From positions 62,001-126,000 of the forward strand of contig NZ_JASNRA010000008.1 in assembly GCF_030411955.1 (NCBI RefSeq): a stretch of 64,000 bases of DNA, given 5' to 3'. Source of the stretch: Massilia sp. YIM B02443 (GTDB taxonomy: Bacteria > Pseudomonadota > Gammaproteobacteria > Burkholderiales > Burkholderiaceae_D). A model generated the notes under the pieces. That model worked only from the letters and a program-made list of their open reading frames with translations. It searched no databases and was not told the origin of the DNA. Position numbers and translations under genes: made by a program. Positions 49,828-58,337 of this stretch are shown in pieces; position 1 is the first letter of the stretch, and each line of letters begins with the position of its first letter.

Positions 49828-50268
49828 TCAGGCGCCCGGAAACACCACGCGCTCCGGTGACTTGGCCGCGCCGAACCCGGCAATGGTCTCCAACAGTACC
49901 TTGGCCCGAAACGGCTTCAGGATCACCCGGCTGATTTTGCGATCACGTAGCTCGCTCAACAATTCAGGCGTGGCCTGGTCGGCCATGATCGCAATCGGGA
50001 TGTCCTGCCTGCCGGCGTCGCCGAAGCGCAGCTGGTCGATCAGGCTCAGGTCGTAGCGGCGCGCGCTGCCGCTGCCGCGGCATTCGACGGCGATCACGGC
50101 GCCGTGGTAGGTGCGCGAGCGCAGCATGCGCAGCGCGGCTTCGGTGCTGGCCGCCTCGTGCACCTGGGCCAGGTTCATGCTGCGCGCGGTCATCACCACT
50201 GTGCGCCGCAGCAGCGCCTCCGGTTCAACCAGCAGAATCTGCGCACCGCTCTTTATTTGCTCAGCCAT
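49828..50268 (-). CDS. Degenerate receiver-domain protein
   Basis: 146 residues with the CheY-like pattern: ILLVEPEALLRR (E15, E17 in place of the Asp pair) and the C-terminal ILKPF (K118). The phospho-acceptor Asp is missing: the strand reads AVIAVECRG, with E62 near that place, and the Thr/Ser position is Ala. Likely a phosphorylation-independent pseudo-receiver. It overlaps the upstream GAF gene by 8 bases, so the two are translationally coupled. Confidence 0.8.
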   Translation of the reverse strand: MAEQIKSGAQILLVEPEALLRRTVVMTARSMNLAQVHEAASTEAALRMLRSRTYHGAVIAVECRGSGSARRYDLSLIDQLRFGDAGRQDIPIAIMADQATPELLSELRDRKISRVILKPFRAKVLLETIAGFGAAKSPERVVFPGA

Positions 50269-50788
50269 TGGCGGCCTCGCTTGCGCGCCGCATCTCCATC
50301 ACGACCAGGTCGCGCAAGGTGCCGAGGATGCCCAGTTCGAGGGCGTCGAGCGTGCGTGGCCGGCGGTCGATCAGGCACAGCGTGCCCAGGCGGATGCCGG
50401 GCGCGGTGGTGAGCGGGGCGCCGGCGTAGAAGCGGATGTGGGGAGCGCCGACCACCATCGGGTTGTCGGCGAAGCGCTCGTCGCCCTGCGCATCGGGGAT
50501 CACCAGGATGTCGTCGCGCAGGATCACGTGCGAGCAGAAAGAGTGCTCGCGGCCGGTCTCGCACAGGTCGGTGCCGACGCTGGCCTTGAACCACTGGCGG
50601 TTGGTGTCGAGCAGGCTGACCAGCACGATCGGGACGTCGAATTCGTTGGCCGCGAACTCGACGATCTTGTCGTAGCGTTCTTCGGGCGGCGTATCGAGGA
50701 TCAGCAATTCGTACAGCGCGGCCAGGCGCTCGGCCTCGTTGTCGGGAATGGGAGCGGCTTGCATCTTCGTGGATCGGACGGTCGTCAT
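50261..50788 (-). CDS. GAF-domain sensor protein
   Basis: 175 residues if started at 50788; 50764 (MQAAPIPDNEAERL) is equally plausible. One GAF domain covers nearly the whole protein, beginning LAALYELLILDTPPEERYDKI and with CSHVILRDD and YAGAPL. No output domain follows. Such stand-alone GAF proteins usually act with partner sensors; the partner here may be the overlapping pseudo-receiver. The bound ligand is unknown. Confidence 0.85.
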   Translation of the reverse strand: MTTVRSTKMQAAPIPDNEAERLAALYELLILDTPPEERYDKIVEFAANEFDVPIVLVSLLDTNRQWFKASVGTDLCETGREHSFCSHVILRDDILVIPDAQGDERFADNPMVVGAPHIRFYAGAPLTTAPGIRLGTLCLIDRRPRTLDALELGILGTLRDLVVMEMRRASEAANG

Positions 50789-50913
50789 TCGGGATGTAGC
50801 TAATATAGCAGACCACGATTCCAGCGGCGGCTGTCGGGACTGGGTTCAGCGCAGAGCCGGCAGGATCCGACCGCGCAGGCCCGGGCGCAGCATCGCGCGT
50901 TCCGGTAACGGTT

Positions 50914-53052
50914 TCATAGCGTTTGCTCCCAGGTCAGGCGCCAGGTGGTGGCCGGGCGATACAGCGTGGTGCGCAGCAGTGGGCTGCTGCCGTCGAAGAA
51001 ACTGCTGTCGCGGGTGTCGCGGCGCAGCAGGTCGCTGGCCGACAGGCGCAGGCGCGATGTGGCGTCGCGCCGCCAGACGGCGTACAGGTCGAGCTGGCGC
51101 GTGCTGCCTTCTTCGTTGAACACCCATGCGCCGGCGCGGTAGGCGGCGCGCCCGCGCAGGGTGAAGCTGCCGCCCAGGTCGAGGCGGGCGCGCTCCAGCG
51201 TGGTGTCGAGCCCGAGGTTGCCGCTCCAGGCGGGCTGACCGGCGATGCGGTTGCCTGGCCCCGCCAGGCTGTCGATGCGCGACCAGTTGCGCGCCAGGTT
51301 GACGCGCGCGCCGAGCTGTCCGCGCCGCGTCTTGCCTTCGAACTCGAGGCCGCGCACGGTGGCGTTGCCCGCGTTGTCCGGACTGGCAGTCCACACACCG
51401 TCGTCCAACGCGACGCGGGTCAGCGTGATGTCGCGGATGCGTTTATGAAAGGCGGTGAGGGCGATCATGTCGTCCTTGCCCATGCTGCGCTCCCACGCCA
51501 GGTCGATGCCCAGAGCGAGTTCGGGACGCAGGCGCGGATTGCCCAGCTGGTCCGGATTGGTGGGATTGTTGTTATTGTCGACCGCGTAGCGGCGCGGCAT
51601 CAGCTGCACGATGTTCGGCGCTTTATAGGTGCGGCTGACGGCCAGCCGCAAGCCGTCCTGCGCCGCGCCTTCGGCGGACGGCGCGCGGTACAGGGTCTGG
51701 AAGATCGGGCTCCAGGCGCCGGCGTCGACGTCGACCGCCGCCGCCGCATTGCCCTGGCCCGTGGTGCGCAGGTCTTCGCGGCGCAGGCCGGCGTAGGCCG
51801 ACCATGCCGGCGTGATGTCCCATTCGTCCTGCACGAAGAAGGCGGTACGTGTCACGGTGGCGCGGTAGTCCTCGTCGCTCTCGAGCAGCAAGGTTCCGGC
51901 CGGATCGCGGCGCTGCTCGCGGCGGTATTCGTCGCGCCGCTTGCGGCCCGCTTCCCAGCCCGCCGCCAGCGTGTGATTGCCCCACAGCGGCCGGCGCCAG
52001 CTGCCGTTGAAGACCCCTTCGCGCTCGCTCGGGCCCGAGGCCACCCGGCGCGTTTCGAGCAGGGTGTCTTGCAGGTCCATGCCGCGGTAGTCGAAATCGG
52101 CGTCGCGCGTCACGTGAAAACCCGCCAGCTTGAGCGCTAGGCGTGCACCACCTTCGAGCCGGCGCGTCAACGCCAGTTCGGCATACGCGCGCGCGGCGCG
52201 CGCGGCGTAGCGCTGGCCGGCACGGGGAAAGGCGGTGGCGCTGCCGGCCCGGGTGGTCTCGTCCTCGCTCTTGACGTTGTCGATGCGGCGCCGGCGCAGG
52301 TAGCCTTGCAGGCTGACGTTGTCGAGCGCATCGCGCTGCCATGCCAGGCGCGGCGCCAGTTCCAGCACGTCTTCCACCTGGCGGTCGGTCCAGTCGGTGC
52401 GGCGCAGCAGGGGCGGATTGCTGCCTTCCTCGAACGTGATGGCGCTGATCGGATTGCGGTTGCGCCTGAGCGTGACGTTCGCGCCATACGACAGCGCGCC
52501 GCTGCGCGCGCTGTGCTGGGCCAGCAACTGCGGTGCGGCGTCGCCGTCGGTCACGGACAGTCCCGGCTTGATCTCGGTGCCGTTCGCGCCGCCGCCCGTG
52601 CGTTTGAGGATCACGTTGATGGTGCCGGCCATGGCCTGGCCGCTGGTCTCGGCGGTGGCGGTGCGGCGGATCTCGATGCGCTCGATCAGGTCGGGACTGA
52701 GCGATTCGAGCGAGAAGCCGGCCGGCGCCGGCAAGCCGTTGAGCAGGATCGCAACGTGCTCGCCGCCCATGCCGCGCATGCGGATCGTGGCCGGCTTGCC
52801 GGGGCCGGATTCGAGCGTGATGCCGGGCTGGCGCTTGAGCACGTCGGCCAGGCTGGCGTCGCCCTGGCGCGTCAGCTCGTCGCGCCCGACGACGATCGCG
52901 CTCGTGGTCGATCCGGTGCGGGTGTCGGCCGAGGCGCTGACCAGCACCTGTTGCGGCGGCGCGGCTTCGGTTTGCGGCAGGGACTGGGCCAGCGCACAGG
53001 CGTGCGCCGCCAGCAGCAGCGCGCCGGCGCTGCCGTTTCGGTTGATTCGCAT
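50914..53052 (-). CDS. TonB-dependent outer-membrane receptor
   Basis: 712 residues. The signal peptide ends near residue 22 (ACALA-QS). The plug domain (LADVLKRQPGITLESG, IRMRGMGGEHVAILLNG, RIEIRRTATAETSG) is followed by a 22-strand-type barrel. The C-terminus TWRLTWEQTL is barrel-like but ends in Leu rather than the usual aromatic residue. It lies 18 bases after the M56-M23 gene and is therefore the likely output of the BlaI-type circuit. Substrate unknown; no siderophore-specific motif seen. Confidence 0.9.
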   Translation of the reverse strand: MRINRNGSAGALLLAAHACALAQSLPQTEAAPPQQVLVSASADTRTGSTTSAIVVGRDELTRQGDASLADVLKRQPGITLESGPGKPATIRMRGMGGEHVAILLNGLPAPAGFSLESLSPDLIERIEIRRTATAETSGQAMAGTINVILKRTGGGANGTEIKPGLSVTDGDAAPQLLAQHSARSGALSYGANVTLRRNRNPISAITFEEGSNPPLLRRTDWTDRQVEDVLELAPRLAWQRDALDNVSLQGYLRRRRIDNVKSEDETTRAGSATAFPRAGQRYAARAARAYAELALTRRLEGGARLALKLAGFHVTRDADFDYRGMDLQDTLLETRRVASGPSEREGVFNGSWRRPLWGNHTLAAGWEAGRKRRDEYRREQRRDPAGTLLLESDEDYRATVTRTAFFVQDEWDITPAWSAYAGLRREDLRTTGQGNAAAAVDVDAGAWSPIFQTLYRAPSAEGAAQDGLRLAVSRTYKAPNIVQLMPRRYAVDNNNNPTNPDQLGNPRLRPELALGIDLAWERSMGKDDMIALTAFHKRIRDITLTRVALDDGVWTASPDNAGNATVRGLEFEGKTRRGQLGARVNLARNWSRIDSLAGPGNRIAGQPAWSGNLGLDTTLERARLDLGGSFTLRGRAAYRAGAWVFNEEGSTRQLDLYAVWRRDATSRLRLSASDLLRRDTRDSSFFDGSSPLLRTTLYRPATTWRLTWEQTL

Positions 53053-53070
53053 GGTGATTACAGGTCCGGG

Positions 53071-54666
53071 TTACAGATCGGTAGGAAGGGGATTGCCCTG
53101 CGCGCTGCGCTGGGCCAGCGCTTTCGGCGTGGCGTGCCCGAGCAGGTGCGGCAGCACCAGGCGTGGATCGAGGCGGCGGCCGTCCTGCCAGTATTCCAGG
53201 TGCAGGTGCGGACCGGTGGCCTTGCCGCTGGCGCCGGCCGTGCCGAGCGCTTCACCGGTGGCCACCAGCTGGCCGGGTACGACGTCGATGCGGTCGAGAT
53301 GGATCAGCAGCGAACTGCGCCCGCCGCCGTGGCCGACGCGCACGTAATGGCCCCAGGCGTCGTCGAAGCCGGCTTCGAGCACCGCCCCGGCGGCGACCGC
53401 ATGGACCGGCGTGCCGCGCCGCGCCGCAAAGTCGATGCCGCGATGGCCCTGCGGCCGGCTGGGACTGCGCACGCCGTACAGGCTGGTGACGCGCGGCTGC
53501 GGCATCGGGTATTGCCAGGCTTCGTGCACGTGCGCCGGCGCTGGTGCGTTGGCGACGGCATGCGCCGCCGGCGCCTGCGCCACTGGGGCCGAGGAGAAGG
53601 CCGGCTGCAATGCCGCGCCGATCAGGACGATGCCCGCCGCGCCGGCGCCGGCCAGTGCGCGAGCGCGCCCGGACAGGCGCTGCGGGCCCGCCATGCGCAT
53701 GCGCTGGACGCGCTCCGTCATGCCGCTGCCGGCGGCGCCGAAGGCCGCGCCCCAACTGGCGCCGGCCGGGCCTTGCCACGAAGCCTGCACCCGCAGCTGC
53801 GCCACCAGGGCCGCCGCATAGCTGCGGCGTTCGACGGACGCACGCCCGGCCAGCACCGCATCGTCGCATCCGAGTTCCACCGCTTCGCGCAGGGCTTCAT
53901 CCAGGCGGCGCAGGGGACGGTTGAACCAGAACGCCAGCGCCAGGGCGCTTGAAATCGCCAGCCACAGCGGATCGGTGCGGCGCCAGTGGGTCAGTTCGTG
54001 TTCGACGATCAGCTGCTGCTGCGCGACGTTCATCGCGGACAGGTGCGTCGGCAGCAGCAGGCAAGGGCGGCGCACGCCATGCAGCAGCGGCGAGACCTGC
54101 AGCGTGGTGGTGCGCACCGCCAGGCCCGCGGCCGCGATCCGTGCCCGCTGCGACGGCGTCATCGCGCTGCAGGCCTGCAGCTCGGCGTCGTTCATCAGGC
54201 GGCTATGCGCCTGCATCAGCGCCTGCCAGCGGCGCGCGCCATGCCAGCGGCGTGCCGATTGCAGCGCCAGGGCGGCCAGGTAGACGGTCAGCCAGGCGGC
54301 TGGCAGCCAGTGCAGCAGCGTGGCGTTGAATTCCGGCTGCGGCACTGCGCCGGATGCCAGCGGCGCCGCTGCGTCGGCGTCGGCGAAGGACGCCGGCATC
54401 GCGGCCGGCGCCGCCATTGGCCCGGCATCCGGCACGGCCACGTCGAGGGTCGGCGCCAGCGCACTGCGCGGCACGGGAACCAGCGCCAGCAGGAACACCA
54501 GCACCACGGCGGCCTGGGCCAGCAACCAGATGCTGCGATGGGCGCGCAGCGCAGGCCAGCGCAGGCAGGCAGCGCGCAGCACGATGGCCAGCGACCCAGC
54601 GAGCACCAGGCTGCCGGCGCAGGCCGCGCCGAAGCGCGCCAGCATCAGCCACAGGTCGGCGCTCAT
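53071..54666 (-). CDS. M56-M23 fusion: BlaR1-like membrane peptidase with a LytM domain
   Basis: 531 residues. Membrane segments at about 8-32, 45-63, 116-136 and 337-357. The M56 zinc site is VEHELTH (H223, E224, H227) with ELGCDD near 264-269. After the last membrane segment comes a periplasmic M23 domain with GHRGID (H408, D412), IHLD (H456) and PHLHL (H487, H489), all metal ligands intact. BlaR1 normally has a penicillin-binding sensor in this place. By analogy the M56 part would cleave the BlaI-type repressor encoded immediately upstream, whose stop overlaps this ATG. The M23 part may sense or cut peptidoglycan. Confidence 0.9.
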   Translation of the reverse strand: MSADLWLMLARFGAACAGSLVLAGSLAIVLRAACLRWPALRAHRSIWLLAQAAVVLVFLLALVPVPRSALAPTLDVAVPDAGPMAAPAAMPASFADADAAAPLASGAVPQPEFNATLLHWLPAAWLTVYLAALALQSARRWHGARRWQALMQAHSRLMNDAELQACSAMTPSQRARIAAAGLAVRTTTLQVSPLLHGVRRPCLLLPTHLSAMNVAQQQLIVEHELTHWRRTDPLWLAISSALALAFWFNRPLRRLDEALREAVELGCDDAVLAGRASVERRSYAAALVAQLRVQASWQGPAGASWGAAFGAAGSGMTERVQRMRMAGPQRLSGRARALAGAGAAGIVLIGAALQPAFSSAPVAQAPAAHAVANAPAPAHVHEAWQYPMPQPRVTSLYGVRSPSRPQGHRGIDFAARRGTPVHAVAAGAVLEAGFDDAWGHYVRVGHGGGRSSLLIHLDRIDVVPGQLVATGEALGTAGASGKATGPHLHLEYWQDGRRLDPRLVLPHLLGHATPKALAQRSAQGNPLPTDL

Positions 54667-55049
54667 GCCTCGTCCCCCGGCCAGTCCTGCAGCAGATTGT
54701 CGAGGCGTTCGAGCTCCTGCTGGTCGACCAGTTTGCTGCCGGTGAACATCGCCACCGACAAGGGCGCTTCCATCTCCATCACGCGCACGCTGAAGTCGCG
54801 CGCGAACGCGGCCAGCGTGCCGACCTTTTCCAGCAGCGGACGGTACACCTGAATGCCGTCCTGGGACGCTTGCGCCACCATGCCCTTGTCAAGCATGCGT
54901 TCCAGCGTCTTGCGGGTCGACGAAAACGACCAGCCCAGTTCATCTTCGACGCGCGCATGCAGTTCGCGCGCAGTCAAAGGCGCCTGGCGCCACATCGCCT
55001 TCAAGAGGCTCAGTTCGGTGGGAGAAGGAATCGTGGACGTCGCTTGCAT
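54663..55049 (-). CDS. BlaI/MecI/CopY-family repressor
   Basis: 128 residues from ATG 55047-55049 with AAGGAGG 4-5 bases before it. Winged helix from about residue 8 (SPTELSLLKAMWRQAPLTARELH) and a C-terminal dimerisation and cleavage region. Forms an overlapping pair with the M56-M23 gene (ATGA). Two GACAnnTGTC sites lie 29 to 79 bases upstream and are probably its operators, giving autorepression. In BlaI the cleavage by BlaR1 relieves repression; here the same is inferred. Confidence 0.92.
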   Translation of the reverse strand: MQATSTIPSPTELSLLKAMWRQAPLTARELHARVEDELGWSFSSTRKTLERMLDKGMVAQASQDGIQVYRPLLEKVGTLAAFARDFSVRVMEMEAPLSVAMFTGSKLVDQQELERLDNLLQDWPGDEA

Positions 55050-55077
55050 GGTGCCTCCTTGATGTTGCAAACGATTA

Positions 55078-55128
55078 TGCGACACTTGTCACATGCACCG
55101 CAAGGGGTTTATGCGACATATGTCGCAT
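55078..55128. promoter_or_regulatory. Twin operators of the BlaI-type repressor
   Basis: Site 1 TGCGACACTTGTCACA (55078-55093) and site 2 ATGCGACATATGTCGCAT (55111-55128), an 18-bp perfect palindrome. Both share TGCGACAnnTGTC; centres are 34 bases apart, about three helical turns. BlaI/CopY boxes are TACAnnTGTA, so this looks like a family variant with G/C at the outer positions. Confidence 0.7.
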
Positions 55129-55151
55129 GCATGGGAGGCGCCCGGCAGACC

Positions 55152-55180
55152 AAAAAAAACGCGGCCACCCGGGCCGCGTT
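55152..55180 (-). terminator. Rho-independent terminator of valS
   Basis: On the minus strand AACGCGGCC, a 5-base loop, GGCCGCGTT and eight U. Confidence 0.88.
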
Positions 55181-55200
55181 CCGTTCAAGCTCGAAGAAGC

Positions 55201-57999
55201 TTACGCCGCTGCCAGCTTGGCCAGCTGTTCCTGCATCTTCTCCAGCGTCGCCGAGAAGTTCGCCACGCGTTCCTTCTCCTGCGCCACCACGGCCGCCGGC
55301 GCGCGGGCGACGAAGCTCTCGTTCGACAGCTTGCCGTTGGCCTTGGCGATCTCGCCCTGCAGGCGCGCGATCTCCTTCGACAGGCGCTCGCGTTCGGCAG
55401 CGACGTCGATCTCGACCTTCAGCATCAGCTTGGTGGTGCCGACGATCGACACCGCGGCCGGCGATTCCGGCAGCGCATCGACGATCTGCACCTCGGCCAG
55501 TTTGCCCAGCAGCTGGATGTACGGCGCGAACACCGCCATGTTGGCGCGGTCCGCCTCGTTGCCCGGCTCGACGATCAGCGGCACGCGCACCGACGGCGAC
55601 AGCGACATCTCGCCGCGCAGGTTGCGGGTGGCGTCGGTCAGCGCCTTGAACTGCTCCATCCAGGCTTCGGCCTCGACGTCGATCAGCGACTCGTCGGCGA
55701 TTGGGTACGGCTGCAGCATGATGGTGTCGCCCGTCTTGCCGGCCAGCGGCGCGATGCTCTGCCACAGCGCTTCGGTCACGAACGGGATGATCGGATGCGC
55801 CAGGCGCAGGATCACTTCCAGCACGCGCAGCAGGGTGTGGCGGGTGGCGCGCTGCTGCGCCTCCGAACCTTGCTGCACGCTGACCTTGGCCACTTCCAGG
55901 TACCAGTCGCAGTACTCGTCCCAGACGAACTTGTAGATGCTCGATGCGATGTTGTCGAAGCGGTAGTCGGCGAAGCCCTTGGCGATGTCCTGCTCGACAC
56001 GGTTCATCAGCGAGATGATCCAGCGGTCGGCCGGGGACAGATCTTCAGGCTGCGGCTGGCCGCAATCCTTGCCCTCGGTATTCATCATCACGAAGCGGGT
56101 CGCGTTCCACAGCTTGTTGCAGAAGTTGCGGTAGCCTTCGGCGCGGCCCAGGTCGAAGTTGATGTTGCGGCCCAGCGAAGCGTAGCTGGCCATCGTGAAG
56201 CGCACCGCGTCGGCGCCGAACGCCGGAATCCCATCCGGGAATTCCTTGCGCGTCGCTTTGGCGATCTTCTCCGCCGCGCGCGGGTCCATCAGGCCGGTGG
56301 TGCGCTTGGCAACCAGCTGCTCCAGGTCGATGCCGTCGATCAGGTCGATCGGGTCGAGCGTATTGCCCTTCGACTTCGACATCTTCTGGCCCTGCGAGTC
56401 GCGCACCAGGCCGTGCACGTACACGGTCTCGAACGGCACCTTGCCGGTGAAGTGGCTGGTCATCATGACCATGCGCGCCACCCAGAAGAAAATGATGTCG
56501 AAGCCGGTCACCAGCACCGACGATGGCAGGAACATCTTCATGTCCGGCGTTTCTTCCGGCCAGCCCATGGTCGAGAACGGGACCAGCGCCGACGAGAACC
56601 AGGTGTCCAGCACGTCGTTGTCGCGGGTCAATTCACCGGTGATGCCTTGCTCGGCCGCCTTGGCTTTGGCTTCTTCTTCGCTGCGCGCGACCACGATGCG
56701 GCCGTCCTCGGCGAACCAGGCCGGGATCTGGTGGCCCCACCACAGCTGGCGCGAGATGCACCAGTCCTGGATGTTGCCCAGCCACTGGTTATAGGTCGTG
56801 CTCCAGTTCTCGGGCACGAACTTGATCGAACCGTCGGCGACTTTTTCCAGCGCCACTTCGGTGATCGACTTGCCCGGATTGAAGGTGCCTTCCGGGGCCG
56901 GCTTGGTCATGGCGACGAACCACTGGTCGGTCAGCATCGGCTCGATGACGACGCCGGTACGGTCGCCGCGCGGCACCATCAGCTTGTGCGGCTTGACCTG
57001 CTCGAGGAAGCCTTGCGCCTCCAGGTCGGCCACGATCTGCTTGCGCGCGGCGAAGCGGTCCAGGCCCTGGTACTGGGCGGGCGCATTCTCGTTGATCTTC
57101 GCGTCGAGCGTGAAGATGTTGATCGGCTCGAGGCCGGCGCGCTGGCCGACCGCGTAGTCGTTGAAGTCGTGCGCAGGGGTGATCTTGACGCAGCCGGTGC
57201 CGAATTCCTTGTCGACGTAGCTGTCGGCGATGATCGGCACTTCGCGGCCGGTCAGCGGCAGGGTCAGAGTCTTGCCGTGCAGGTGGGTGTAACGCTCGTC
57301 GGTCGGATCGACCGCCACGGCGACGTCGCCCAGCATCGTTTCAGGACGGGTGGTGGCCACCGTCAGGCGTCCGCTACCGTCGGTGAGCGGGTACTGGATG
57401 TACCACATCGAACCGTCTTCTTCCTGCGAATCGACTTCCAGGTCCGACACCGCGGTGCCCAGTTTCGGATCCCAGTTGACCAGGCGCTTGCCGCGGTAGA
57501 TCAGGCCCTGCTCGTACAGGCGCACGAAGACCTCGACCACGGTCTTCGAGCGCGGCTCGTCCATGGTGAAGTATTCGCGCTTCCAGTCGGGCGAGGCGCC
57601 CAGGCGGCGCATCTGGCCGGTGATGGTGTTGCCCGACTGTTCCTTCCATTCCCAGACTTTTTCCAGGAACTTCTCGCGGCCGAGGTCGTGGCGCGAGATC
57701 TTCTGGGCGTCGAGCTGGCGCTCGACCACGATCTGGGTCGCGATGCCGGCGTGGTCGGTGCCCGGCACCCAGGCGGTGTTGTGGCCGCGCATGCGGTAAT
57801 AGCGGGTCAGGCCATCCATGACGGTCTGGTTGAACGCGTGGCCCATGTGCAGGGTGCCGGTCACGTTCGGCGGCGGCAGCTGGATGCTGAACGATGGCTT
57901 GCCCTCGTCCATGGTGGCGCTGTAGTAACCGCGCTTTTCCCACTCGGCGCGCCAGAATTGTTCAATGTCGGCTGGCTCGAAAGACTTGGCTAATTCCAT
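55201..57999 (-). CDS. valS: Valyl-tRNA synthetase
   Basis: 932 residues, full length. Class I signatures HMGH (51-54) and [10 protein letters not shown] (near 537). The editing domain has [15 protein letters not shown] and the start is [16 protein letters not shown]. The C-terminal coiled coil ([22 protein letters not shown] split into heptads) is intact. Single gene with TATAAT 36 bases upstream and a terminator after it. Confidence 0.98.
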   Translation of the reverse strand: MELAKSFEPADIEQFWRAEWEKRGYYSATMDEGKPSFSIQLPPPNVTGTLHMGHAFNQTVMDGLTRYYRMRGHNTAWVPGTDHAGIATQIVVERQLDAQKISRHDLGREKFLEKVWEWKEQSGNTITGQMRRLGASPDWKREYFTMDEPRSKTVVEVFVRLYEQGLIYRGKRLVNWDPKLGTAVSDLEVDSQEEDGSMWYIQYPLTDGSGRLTVATTRPETMLGDVAVAVDPTDERYTHLHGKTLTLPLTGREVPIIADSYVDKEFGTGCVKITPAHDFNDYAVGQRAGLEPINIFTLDAKINENAPAQYQGLDRFAARKQIVADLEAQGFLEQVKPHKLMVPRGDRTGVVIEPMLTDQWFVAMTKPAPEGTFNPGKSITEVALEKVADGSIKFVPENWSTTYNQWLGNIQDWCISRQLWWGHQIPAWFAEDGRIVVARSEEEAKAKAAEQGITGELTRDNDVLDTWFSSALVPFSTMGWPEETPDMKMFLPSSVLVTGFDIIFFWVARMVMMTSHFTGKVPFETVYVHGLVRDSQGQKMSKSKGNTLDPIDLIDGIDLEQLVAKRTTGLMDPRAAEKIAKATRKEFPDGIPAFGADAVRFTMASYASLGRNINFDLGRAEGYRNFCNKLWNATRFVMMNTEGKDCGQPQPEDLSPADRWIISLMNRVEQDIAKGFADYRFDNIASSIYKFVWDEYCDWYLEVAKVSVQQGSEAQQRATRHTLLRVLEVILRLAHPIIPFVTEALWQSIAPLAGKTGDTIMLQPYPIADESLIDVEAEAWMEQFKALTDATRNLRGEMSLSPSVRVPLIVEPGNEADRANMAVFAPYIQLLGKLAEVQIVDALPESPAAVSIVGTTKLMLKVEIDVAAERERLSKEIARLQGEIAKANGKLSNESFVARAPAAVVAQEKERVANFSATLEKMQEQLAKLAAA

Positions 58000-58337
58000 G
58001 ATGTGGTGGCGTGTGAATTTTTGCGAAAAAAAACATTATAGGTCACCTTGCAGCGCCAGCCTATCTCGCCGGCACGGATGCAACGCGCTTGCGCAGCATG
58101 TCGGTGCAATCCTGTGGGATTCCTTTGATTTGCCTCTAAACGCCCCGTTTAGCGGGCCAAATCGCGACAGCCTCGACGAATCGCACTCTTCGCTCCCGCT
58201 GTCAAACCCGGACAAGGGTTTTTAGAGGAGGGGATCGTTCTGTCCATAAACAAGAGCGCGCAGCCGTGCAGGAAGGCGGGCATCGCCTTATCTCCGGTGG
58301 CGGCGCAAGCGATGAATGCTGTTACAAGGAGAACACC
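58000..58337. other. Intergenic region between valS and the metzincin-like gene
   Basis: About 340 bases with divergent promoters. The left side has the valS -10. A short AAACCC/GGGTTT hairpin lies near 58205-58222. No tRNA, small RNA or riboswitch that I recognise. Confidence 0.5.
58035..58040 (-). promoter_or_regulatory. -10 element of the valS promoter
   Basis: TATAAT on the minus strand, about 36 bases before the valS ATG. The -35 is weak. No T-box-like leader is possible in this short UTR. Confidence 0.5.

Noticed and set aside
55093-57993. 966-codon open frame on the plus strand
   Set aside because: Antisense to valS, an intact and recognisable synthetase.
58000-58337. Possible small RNA or c-di-GMP riboswitch before the metzincin-like gene
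   Set aside because: Conserved aptamer segments are missing; only a weak short hairpin is present.
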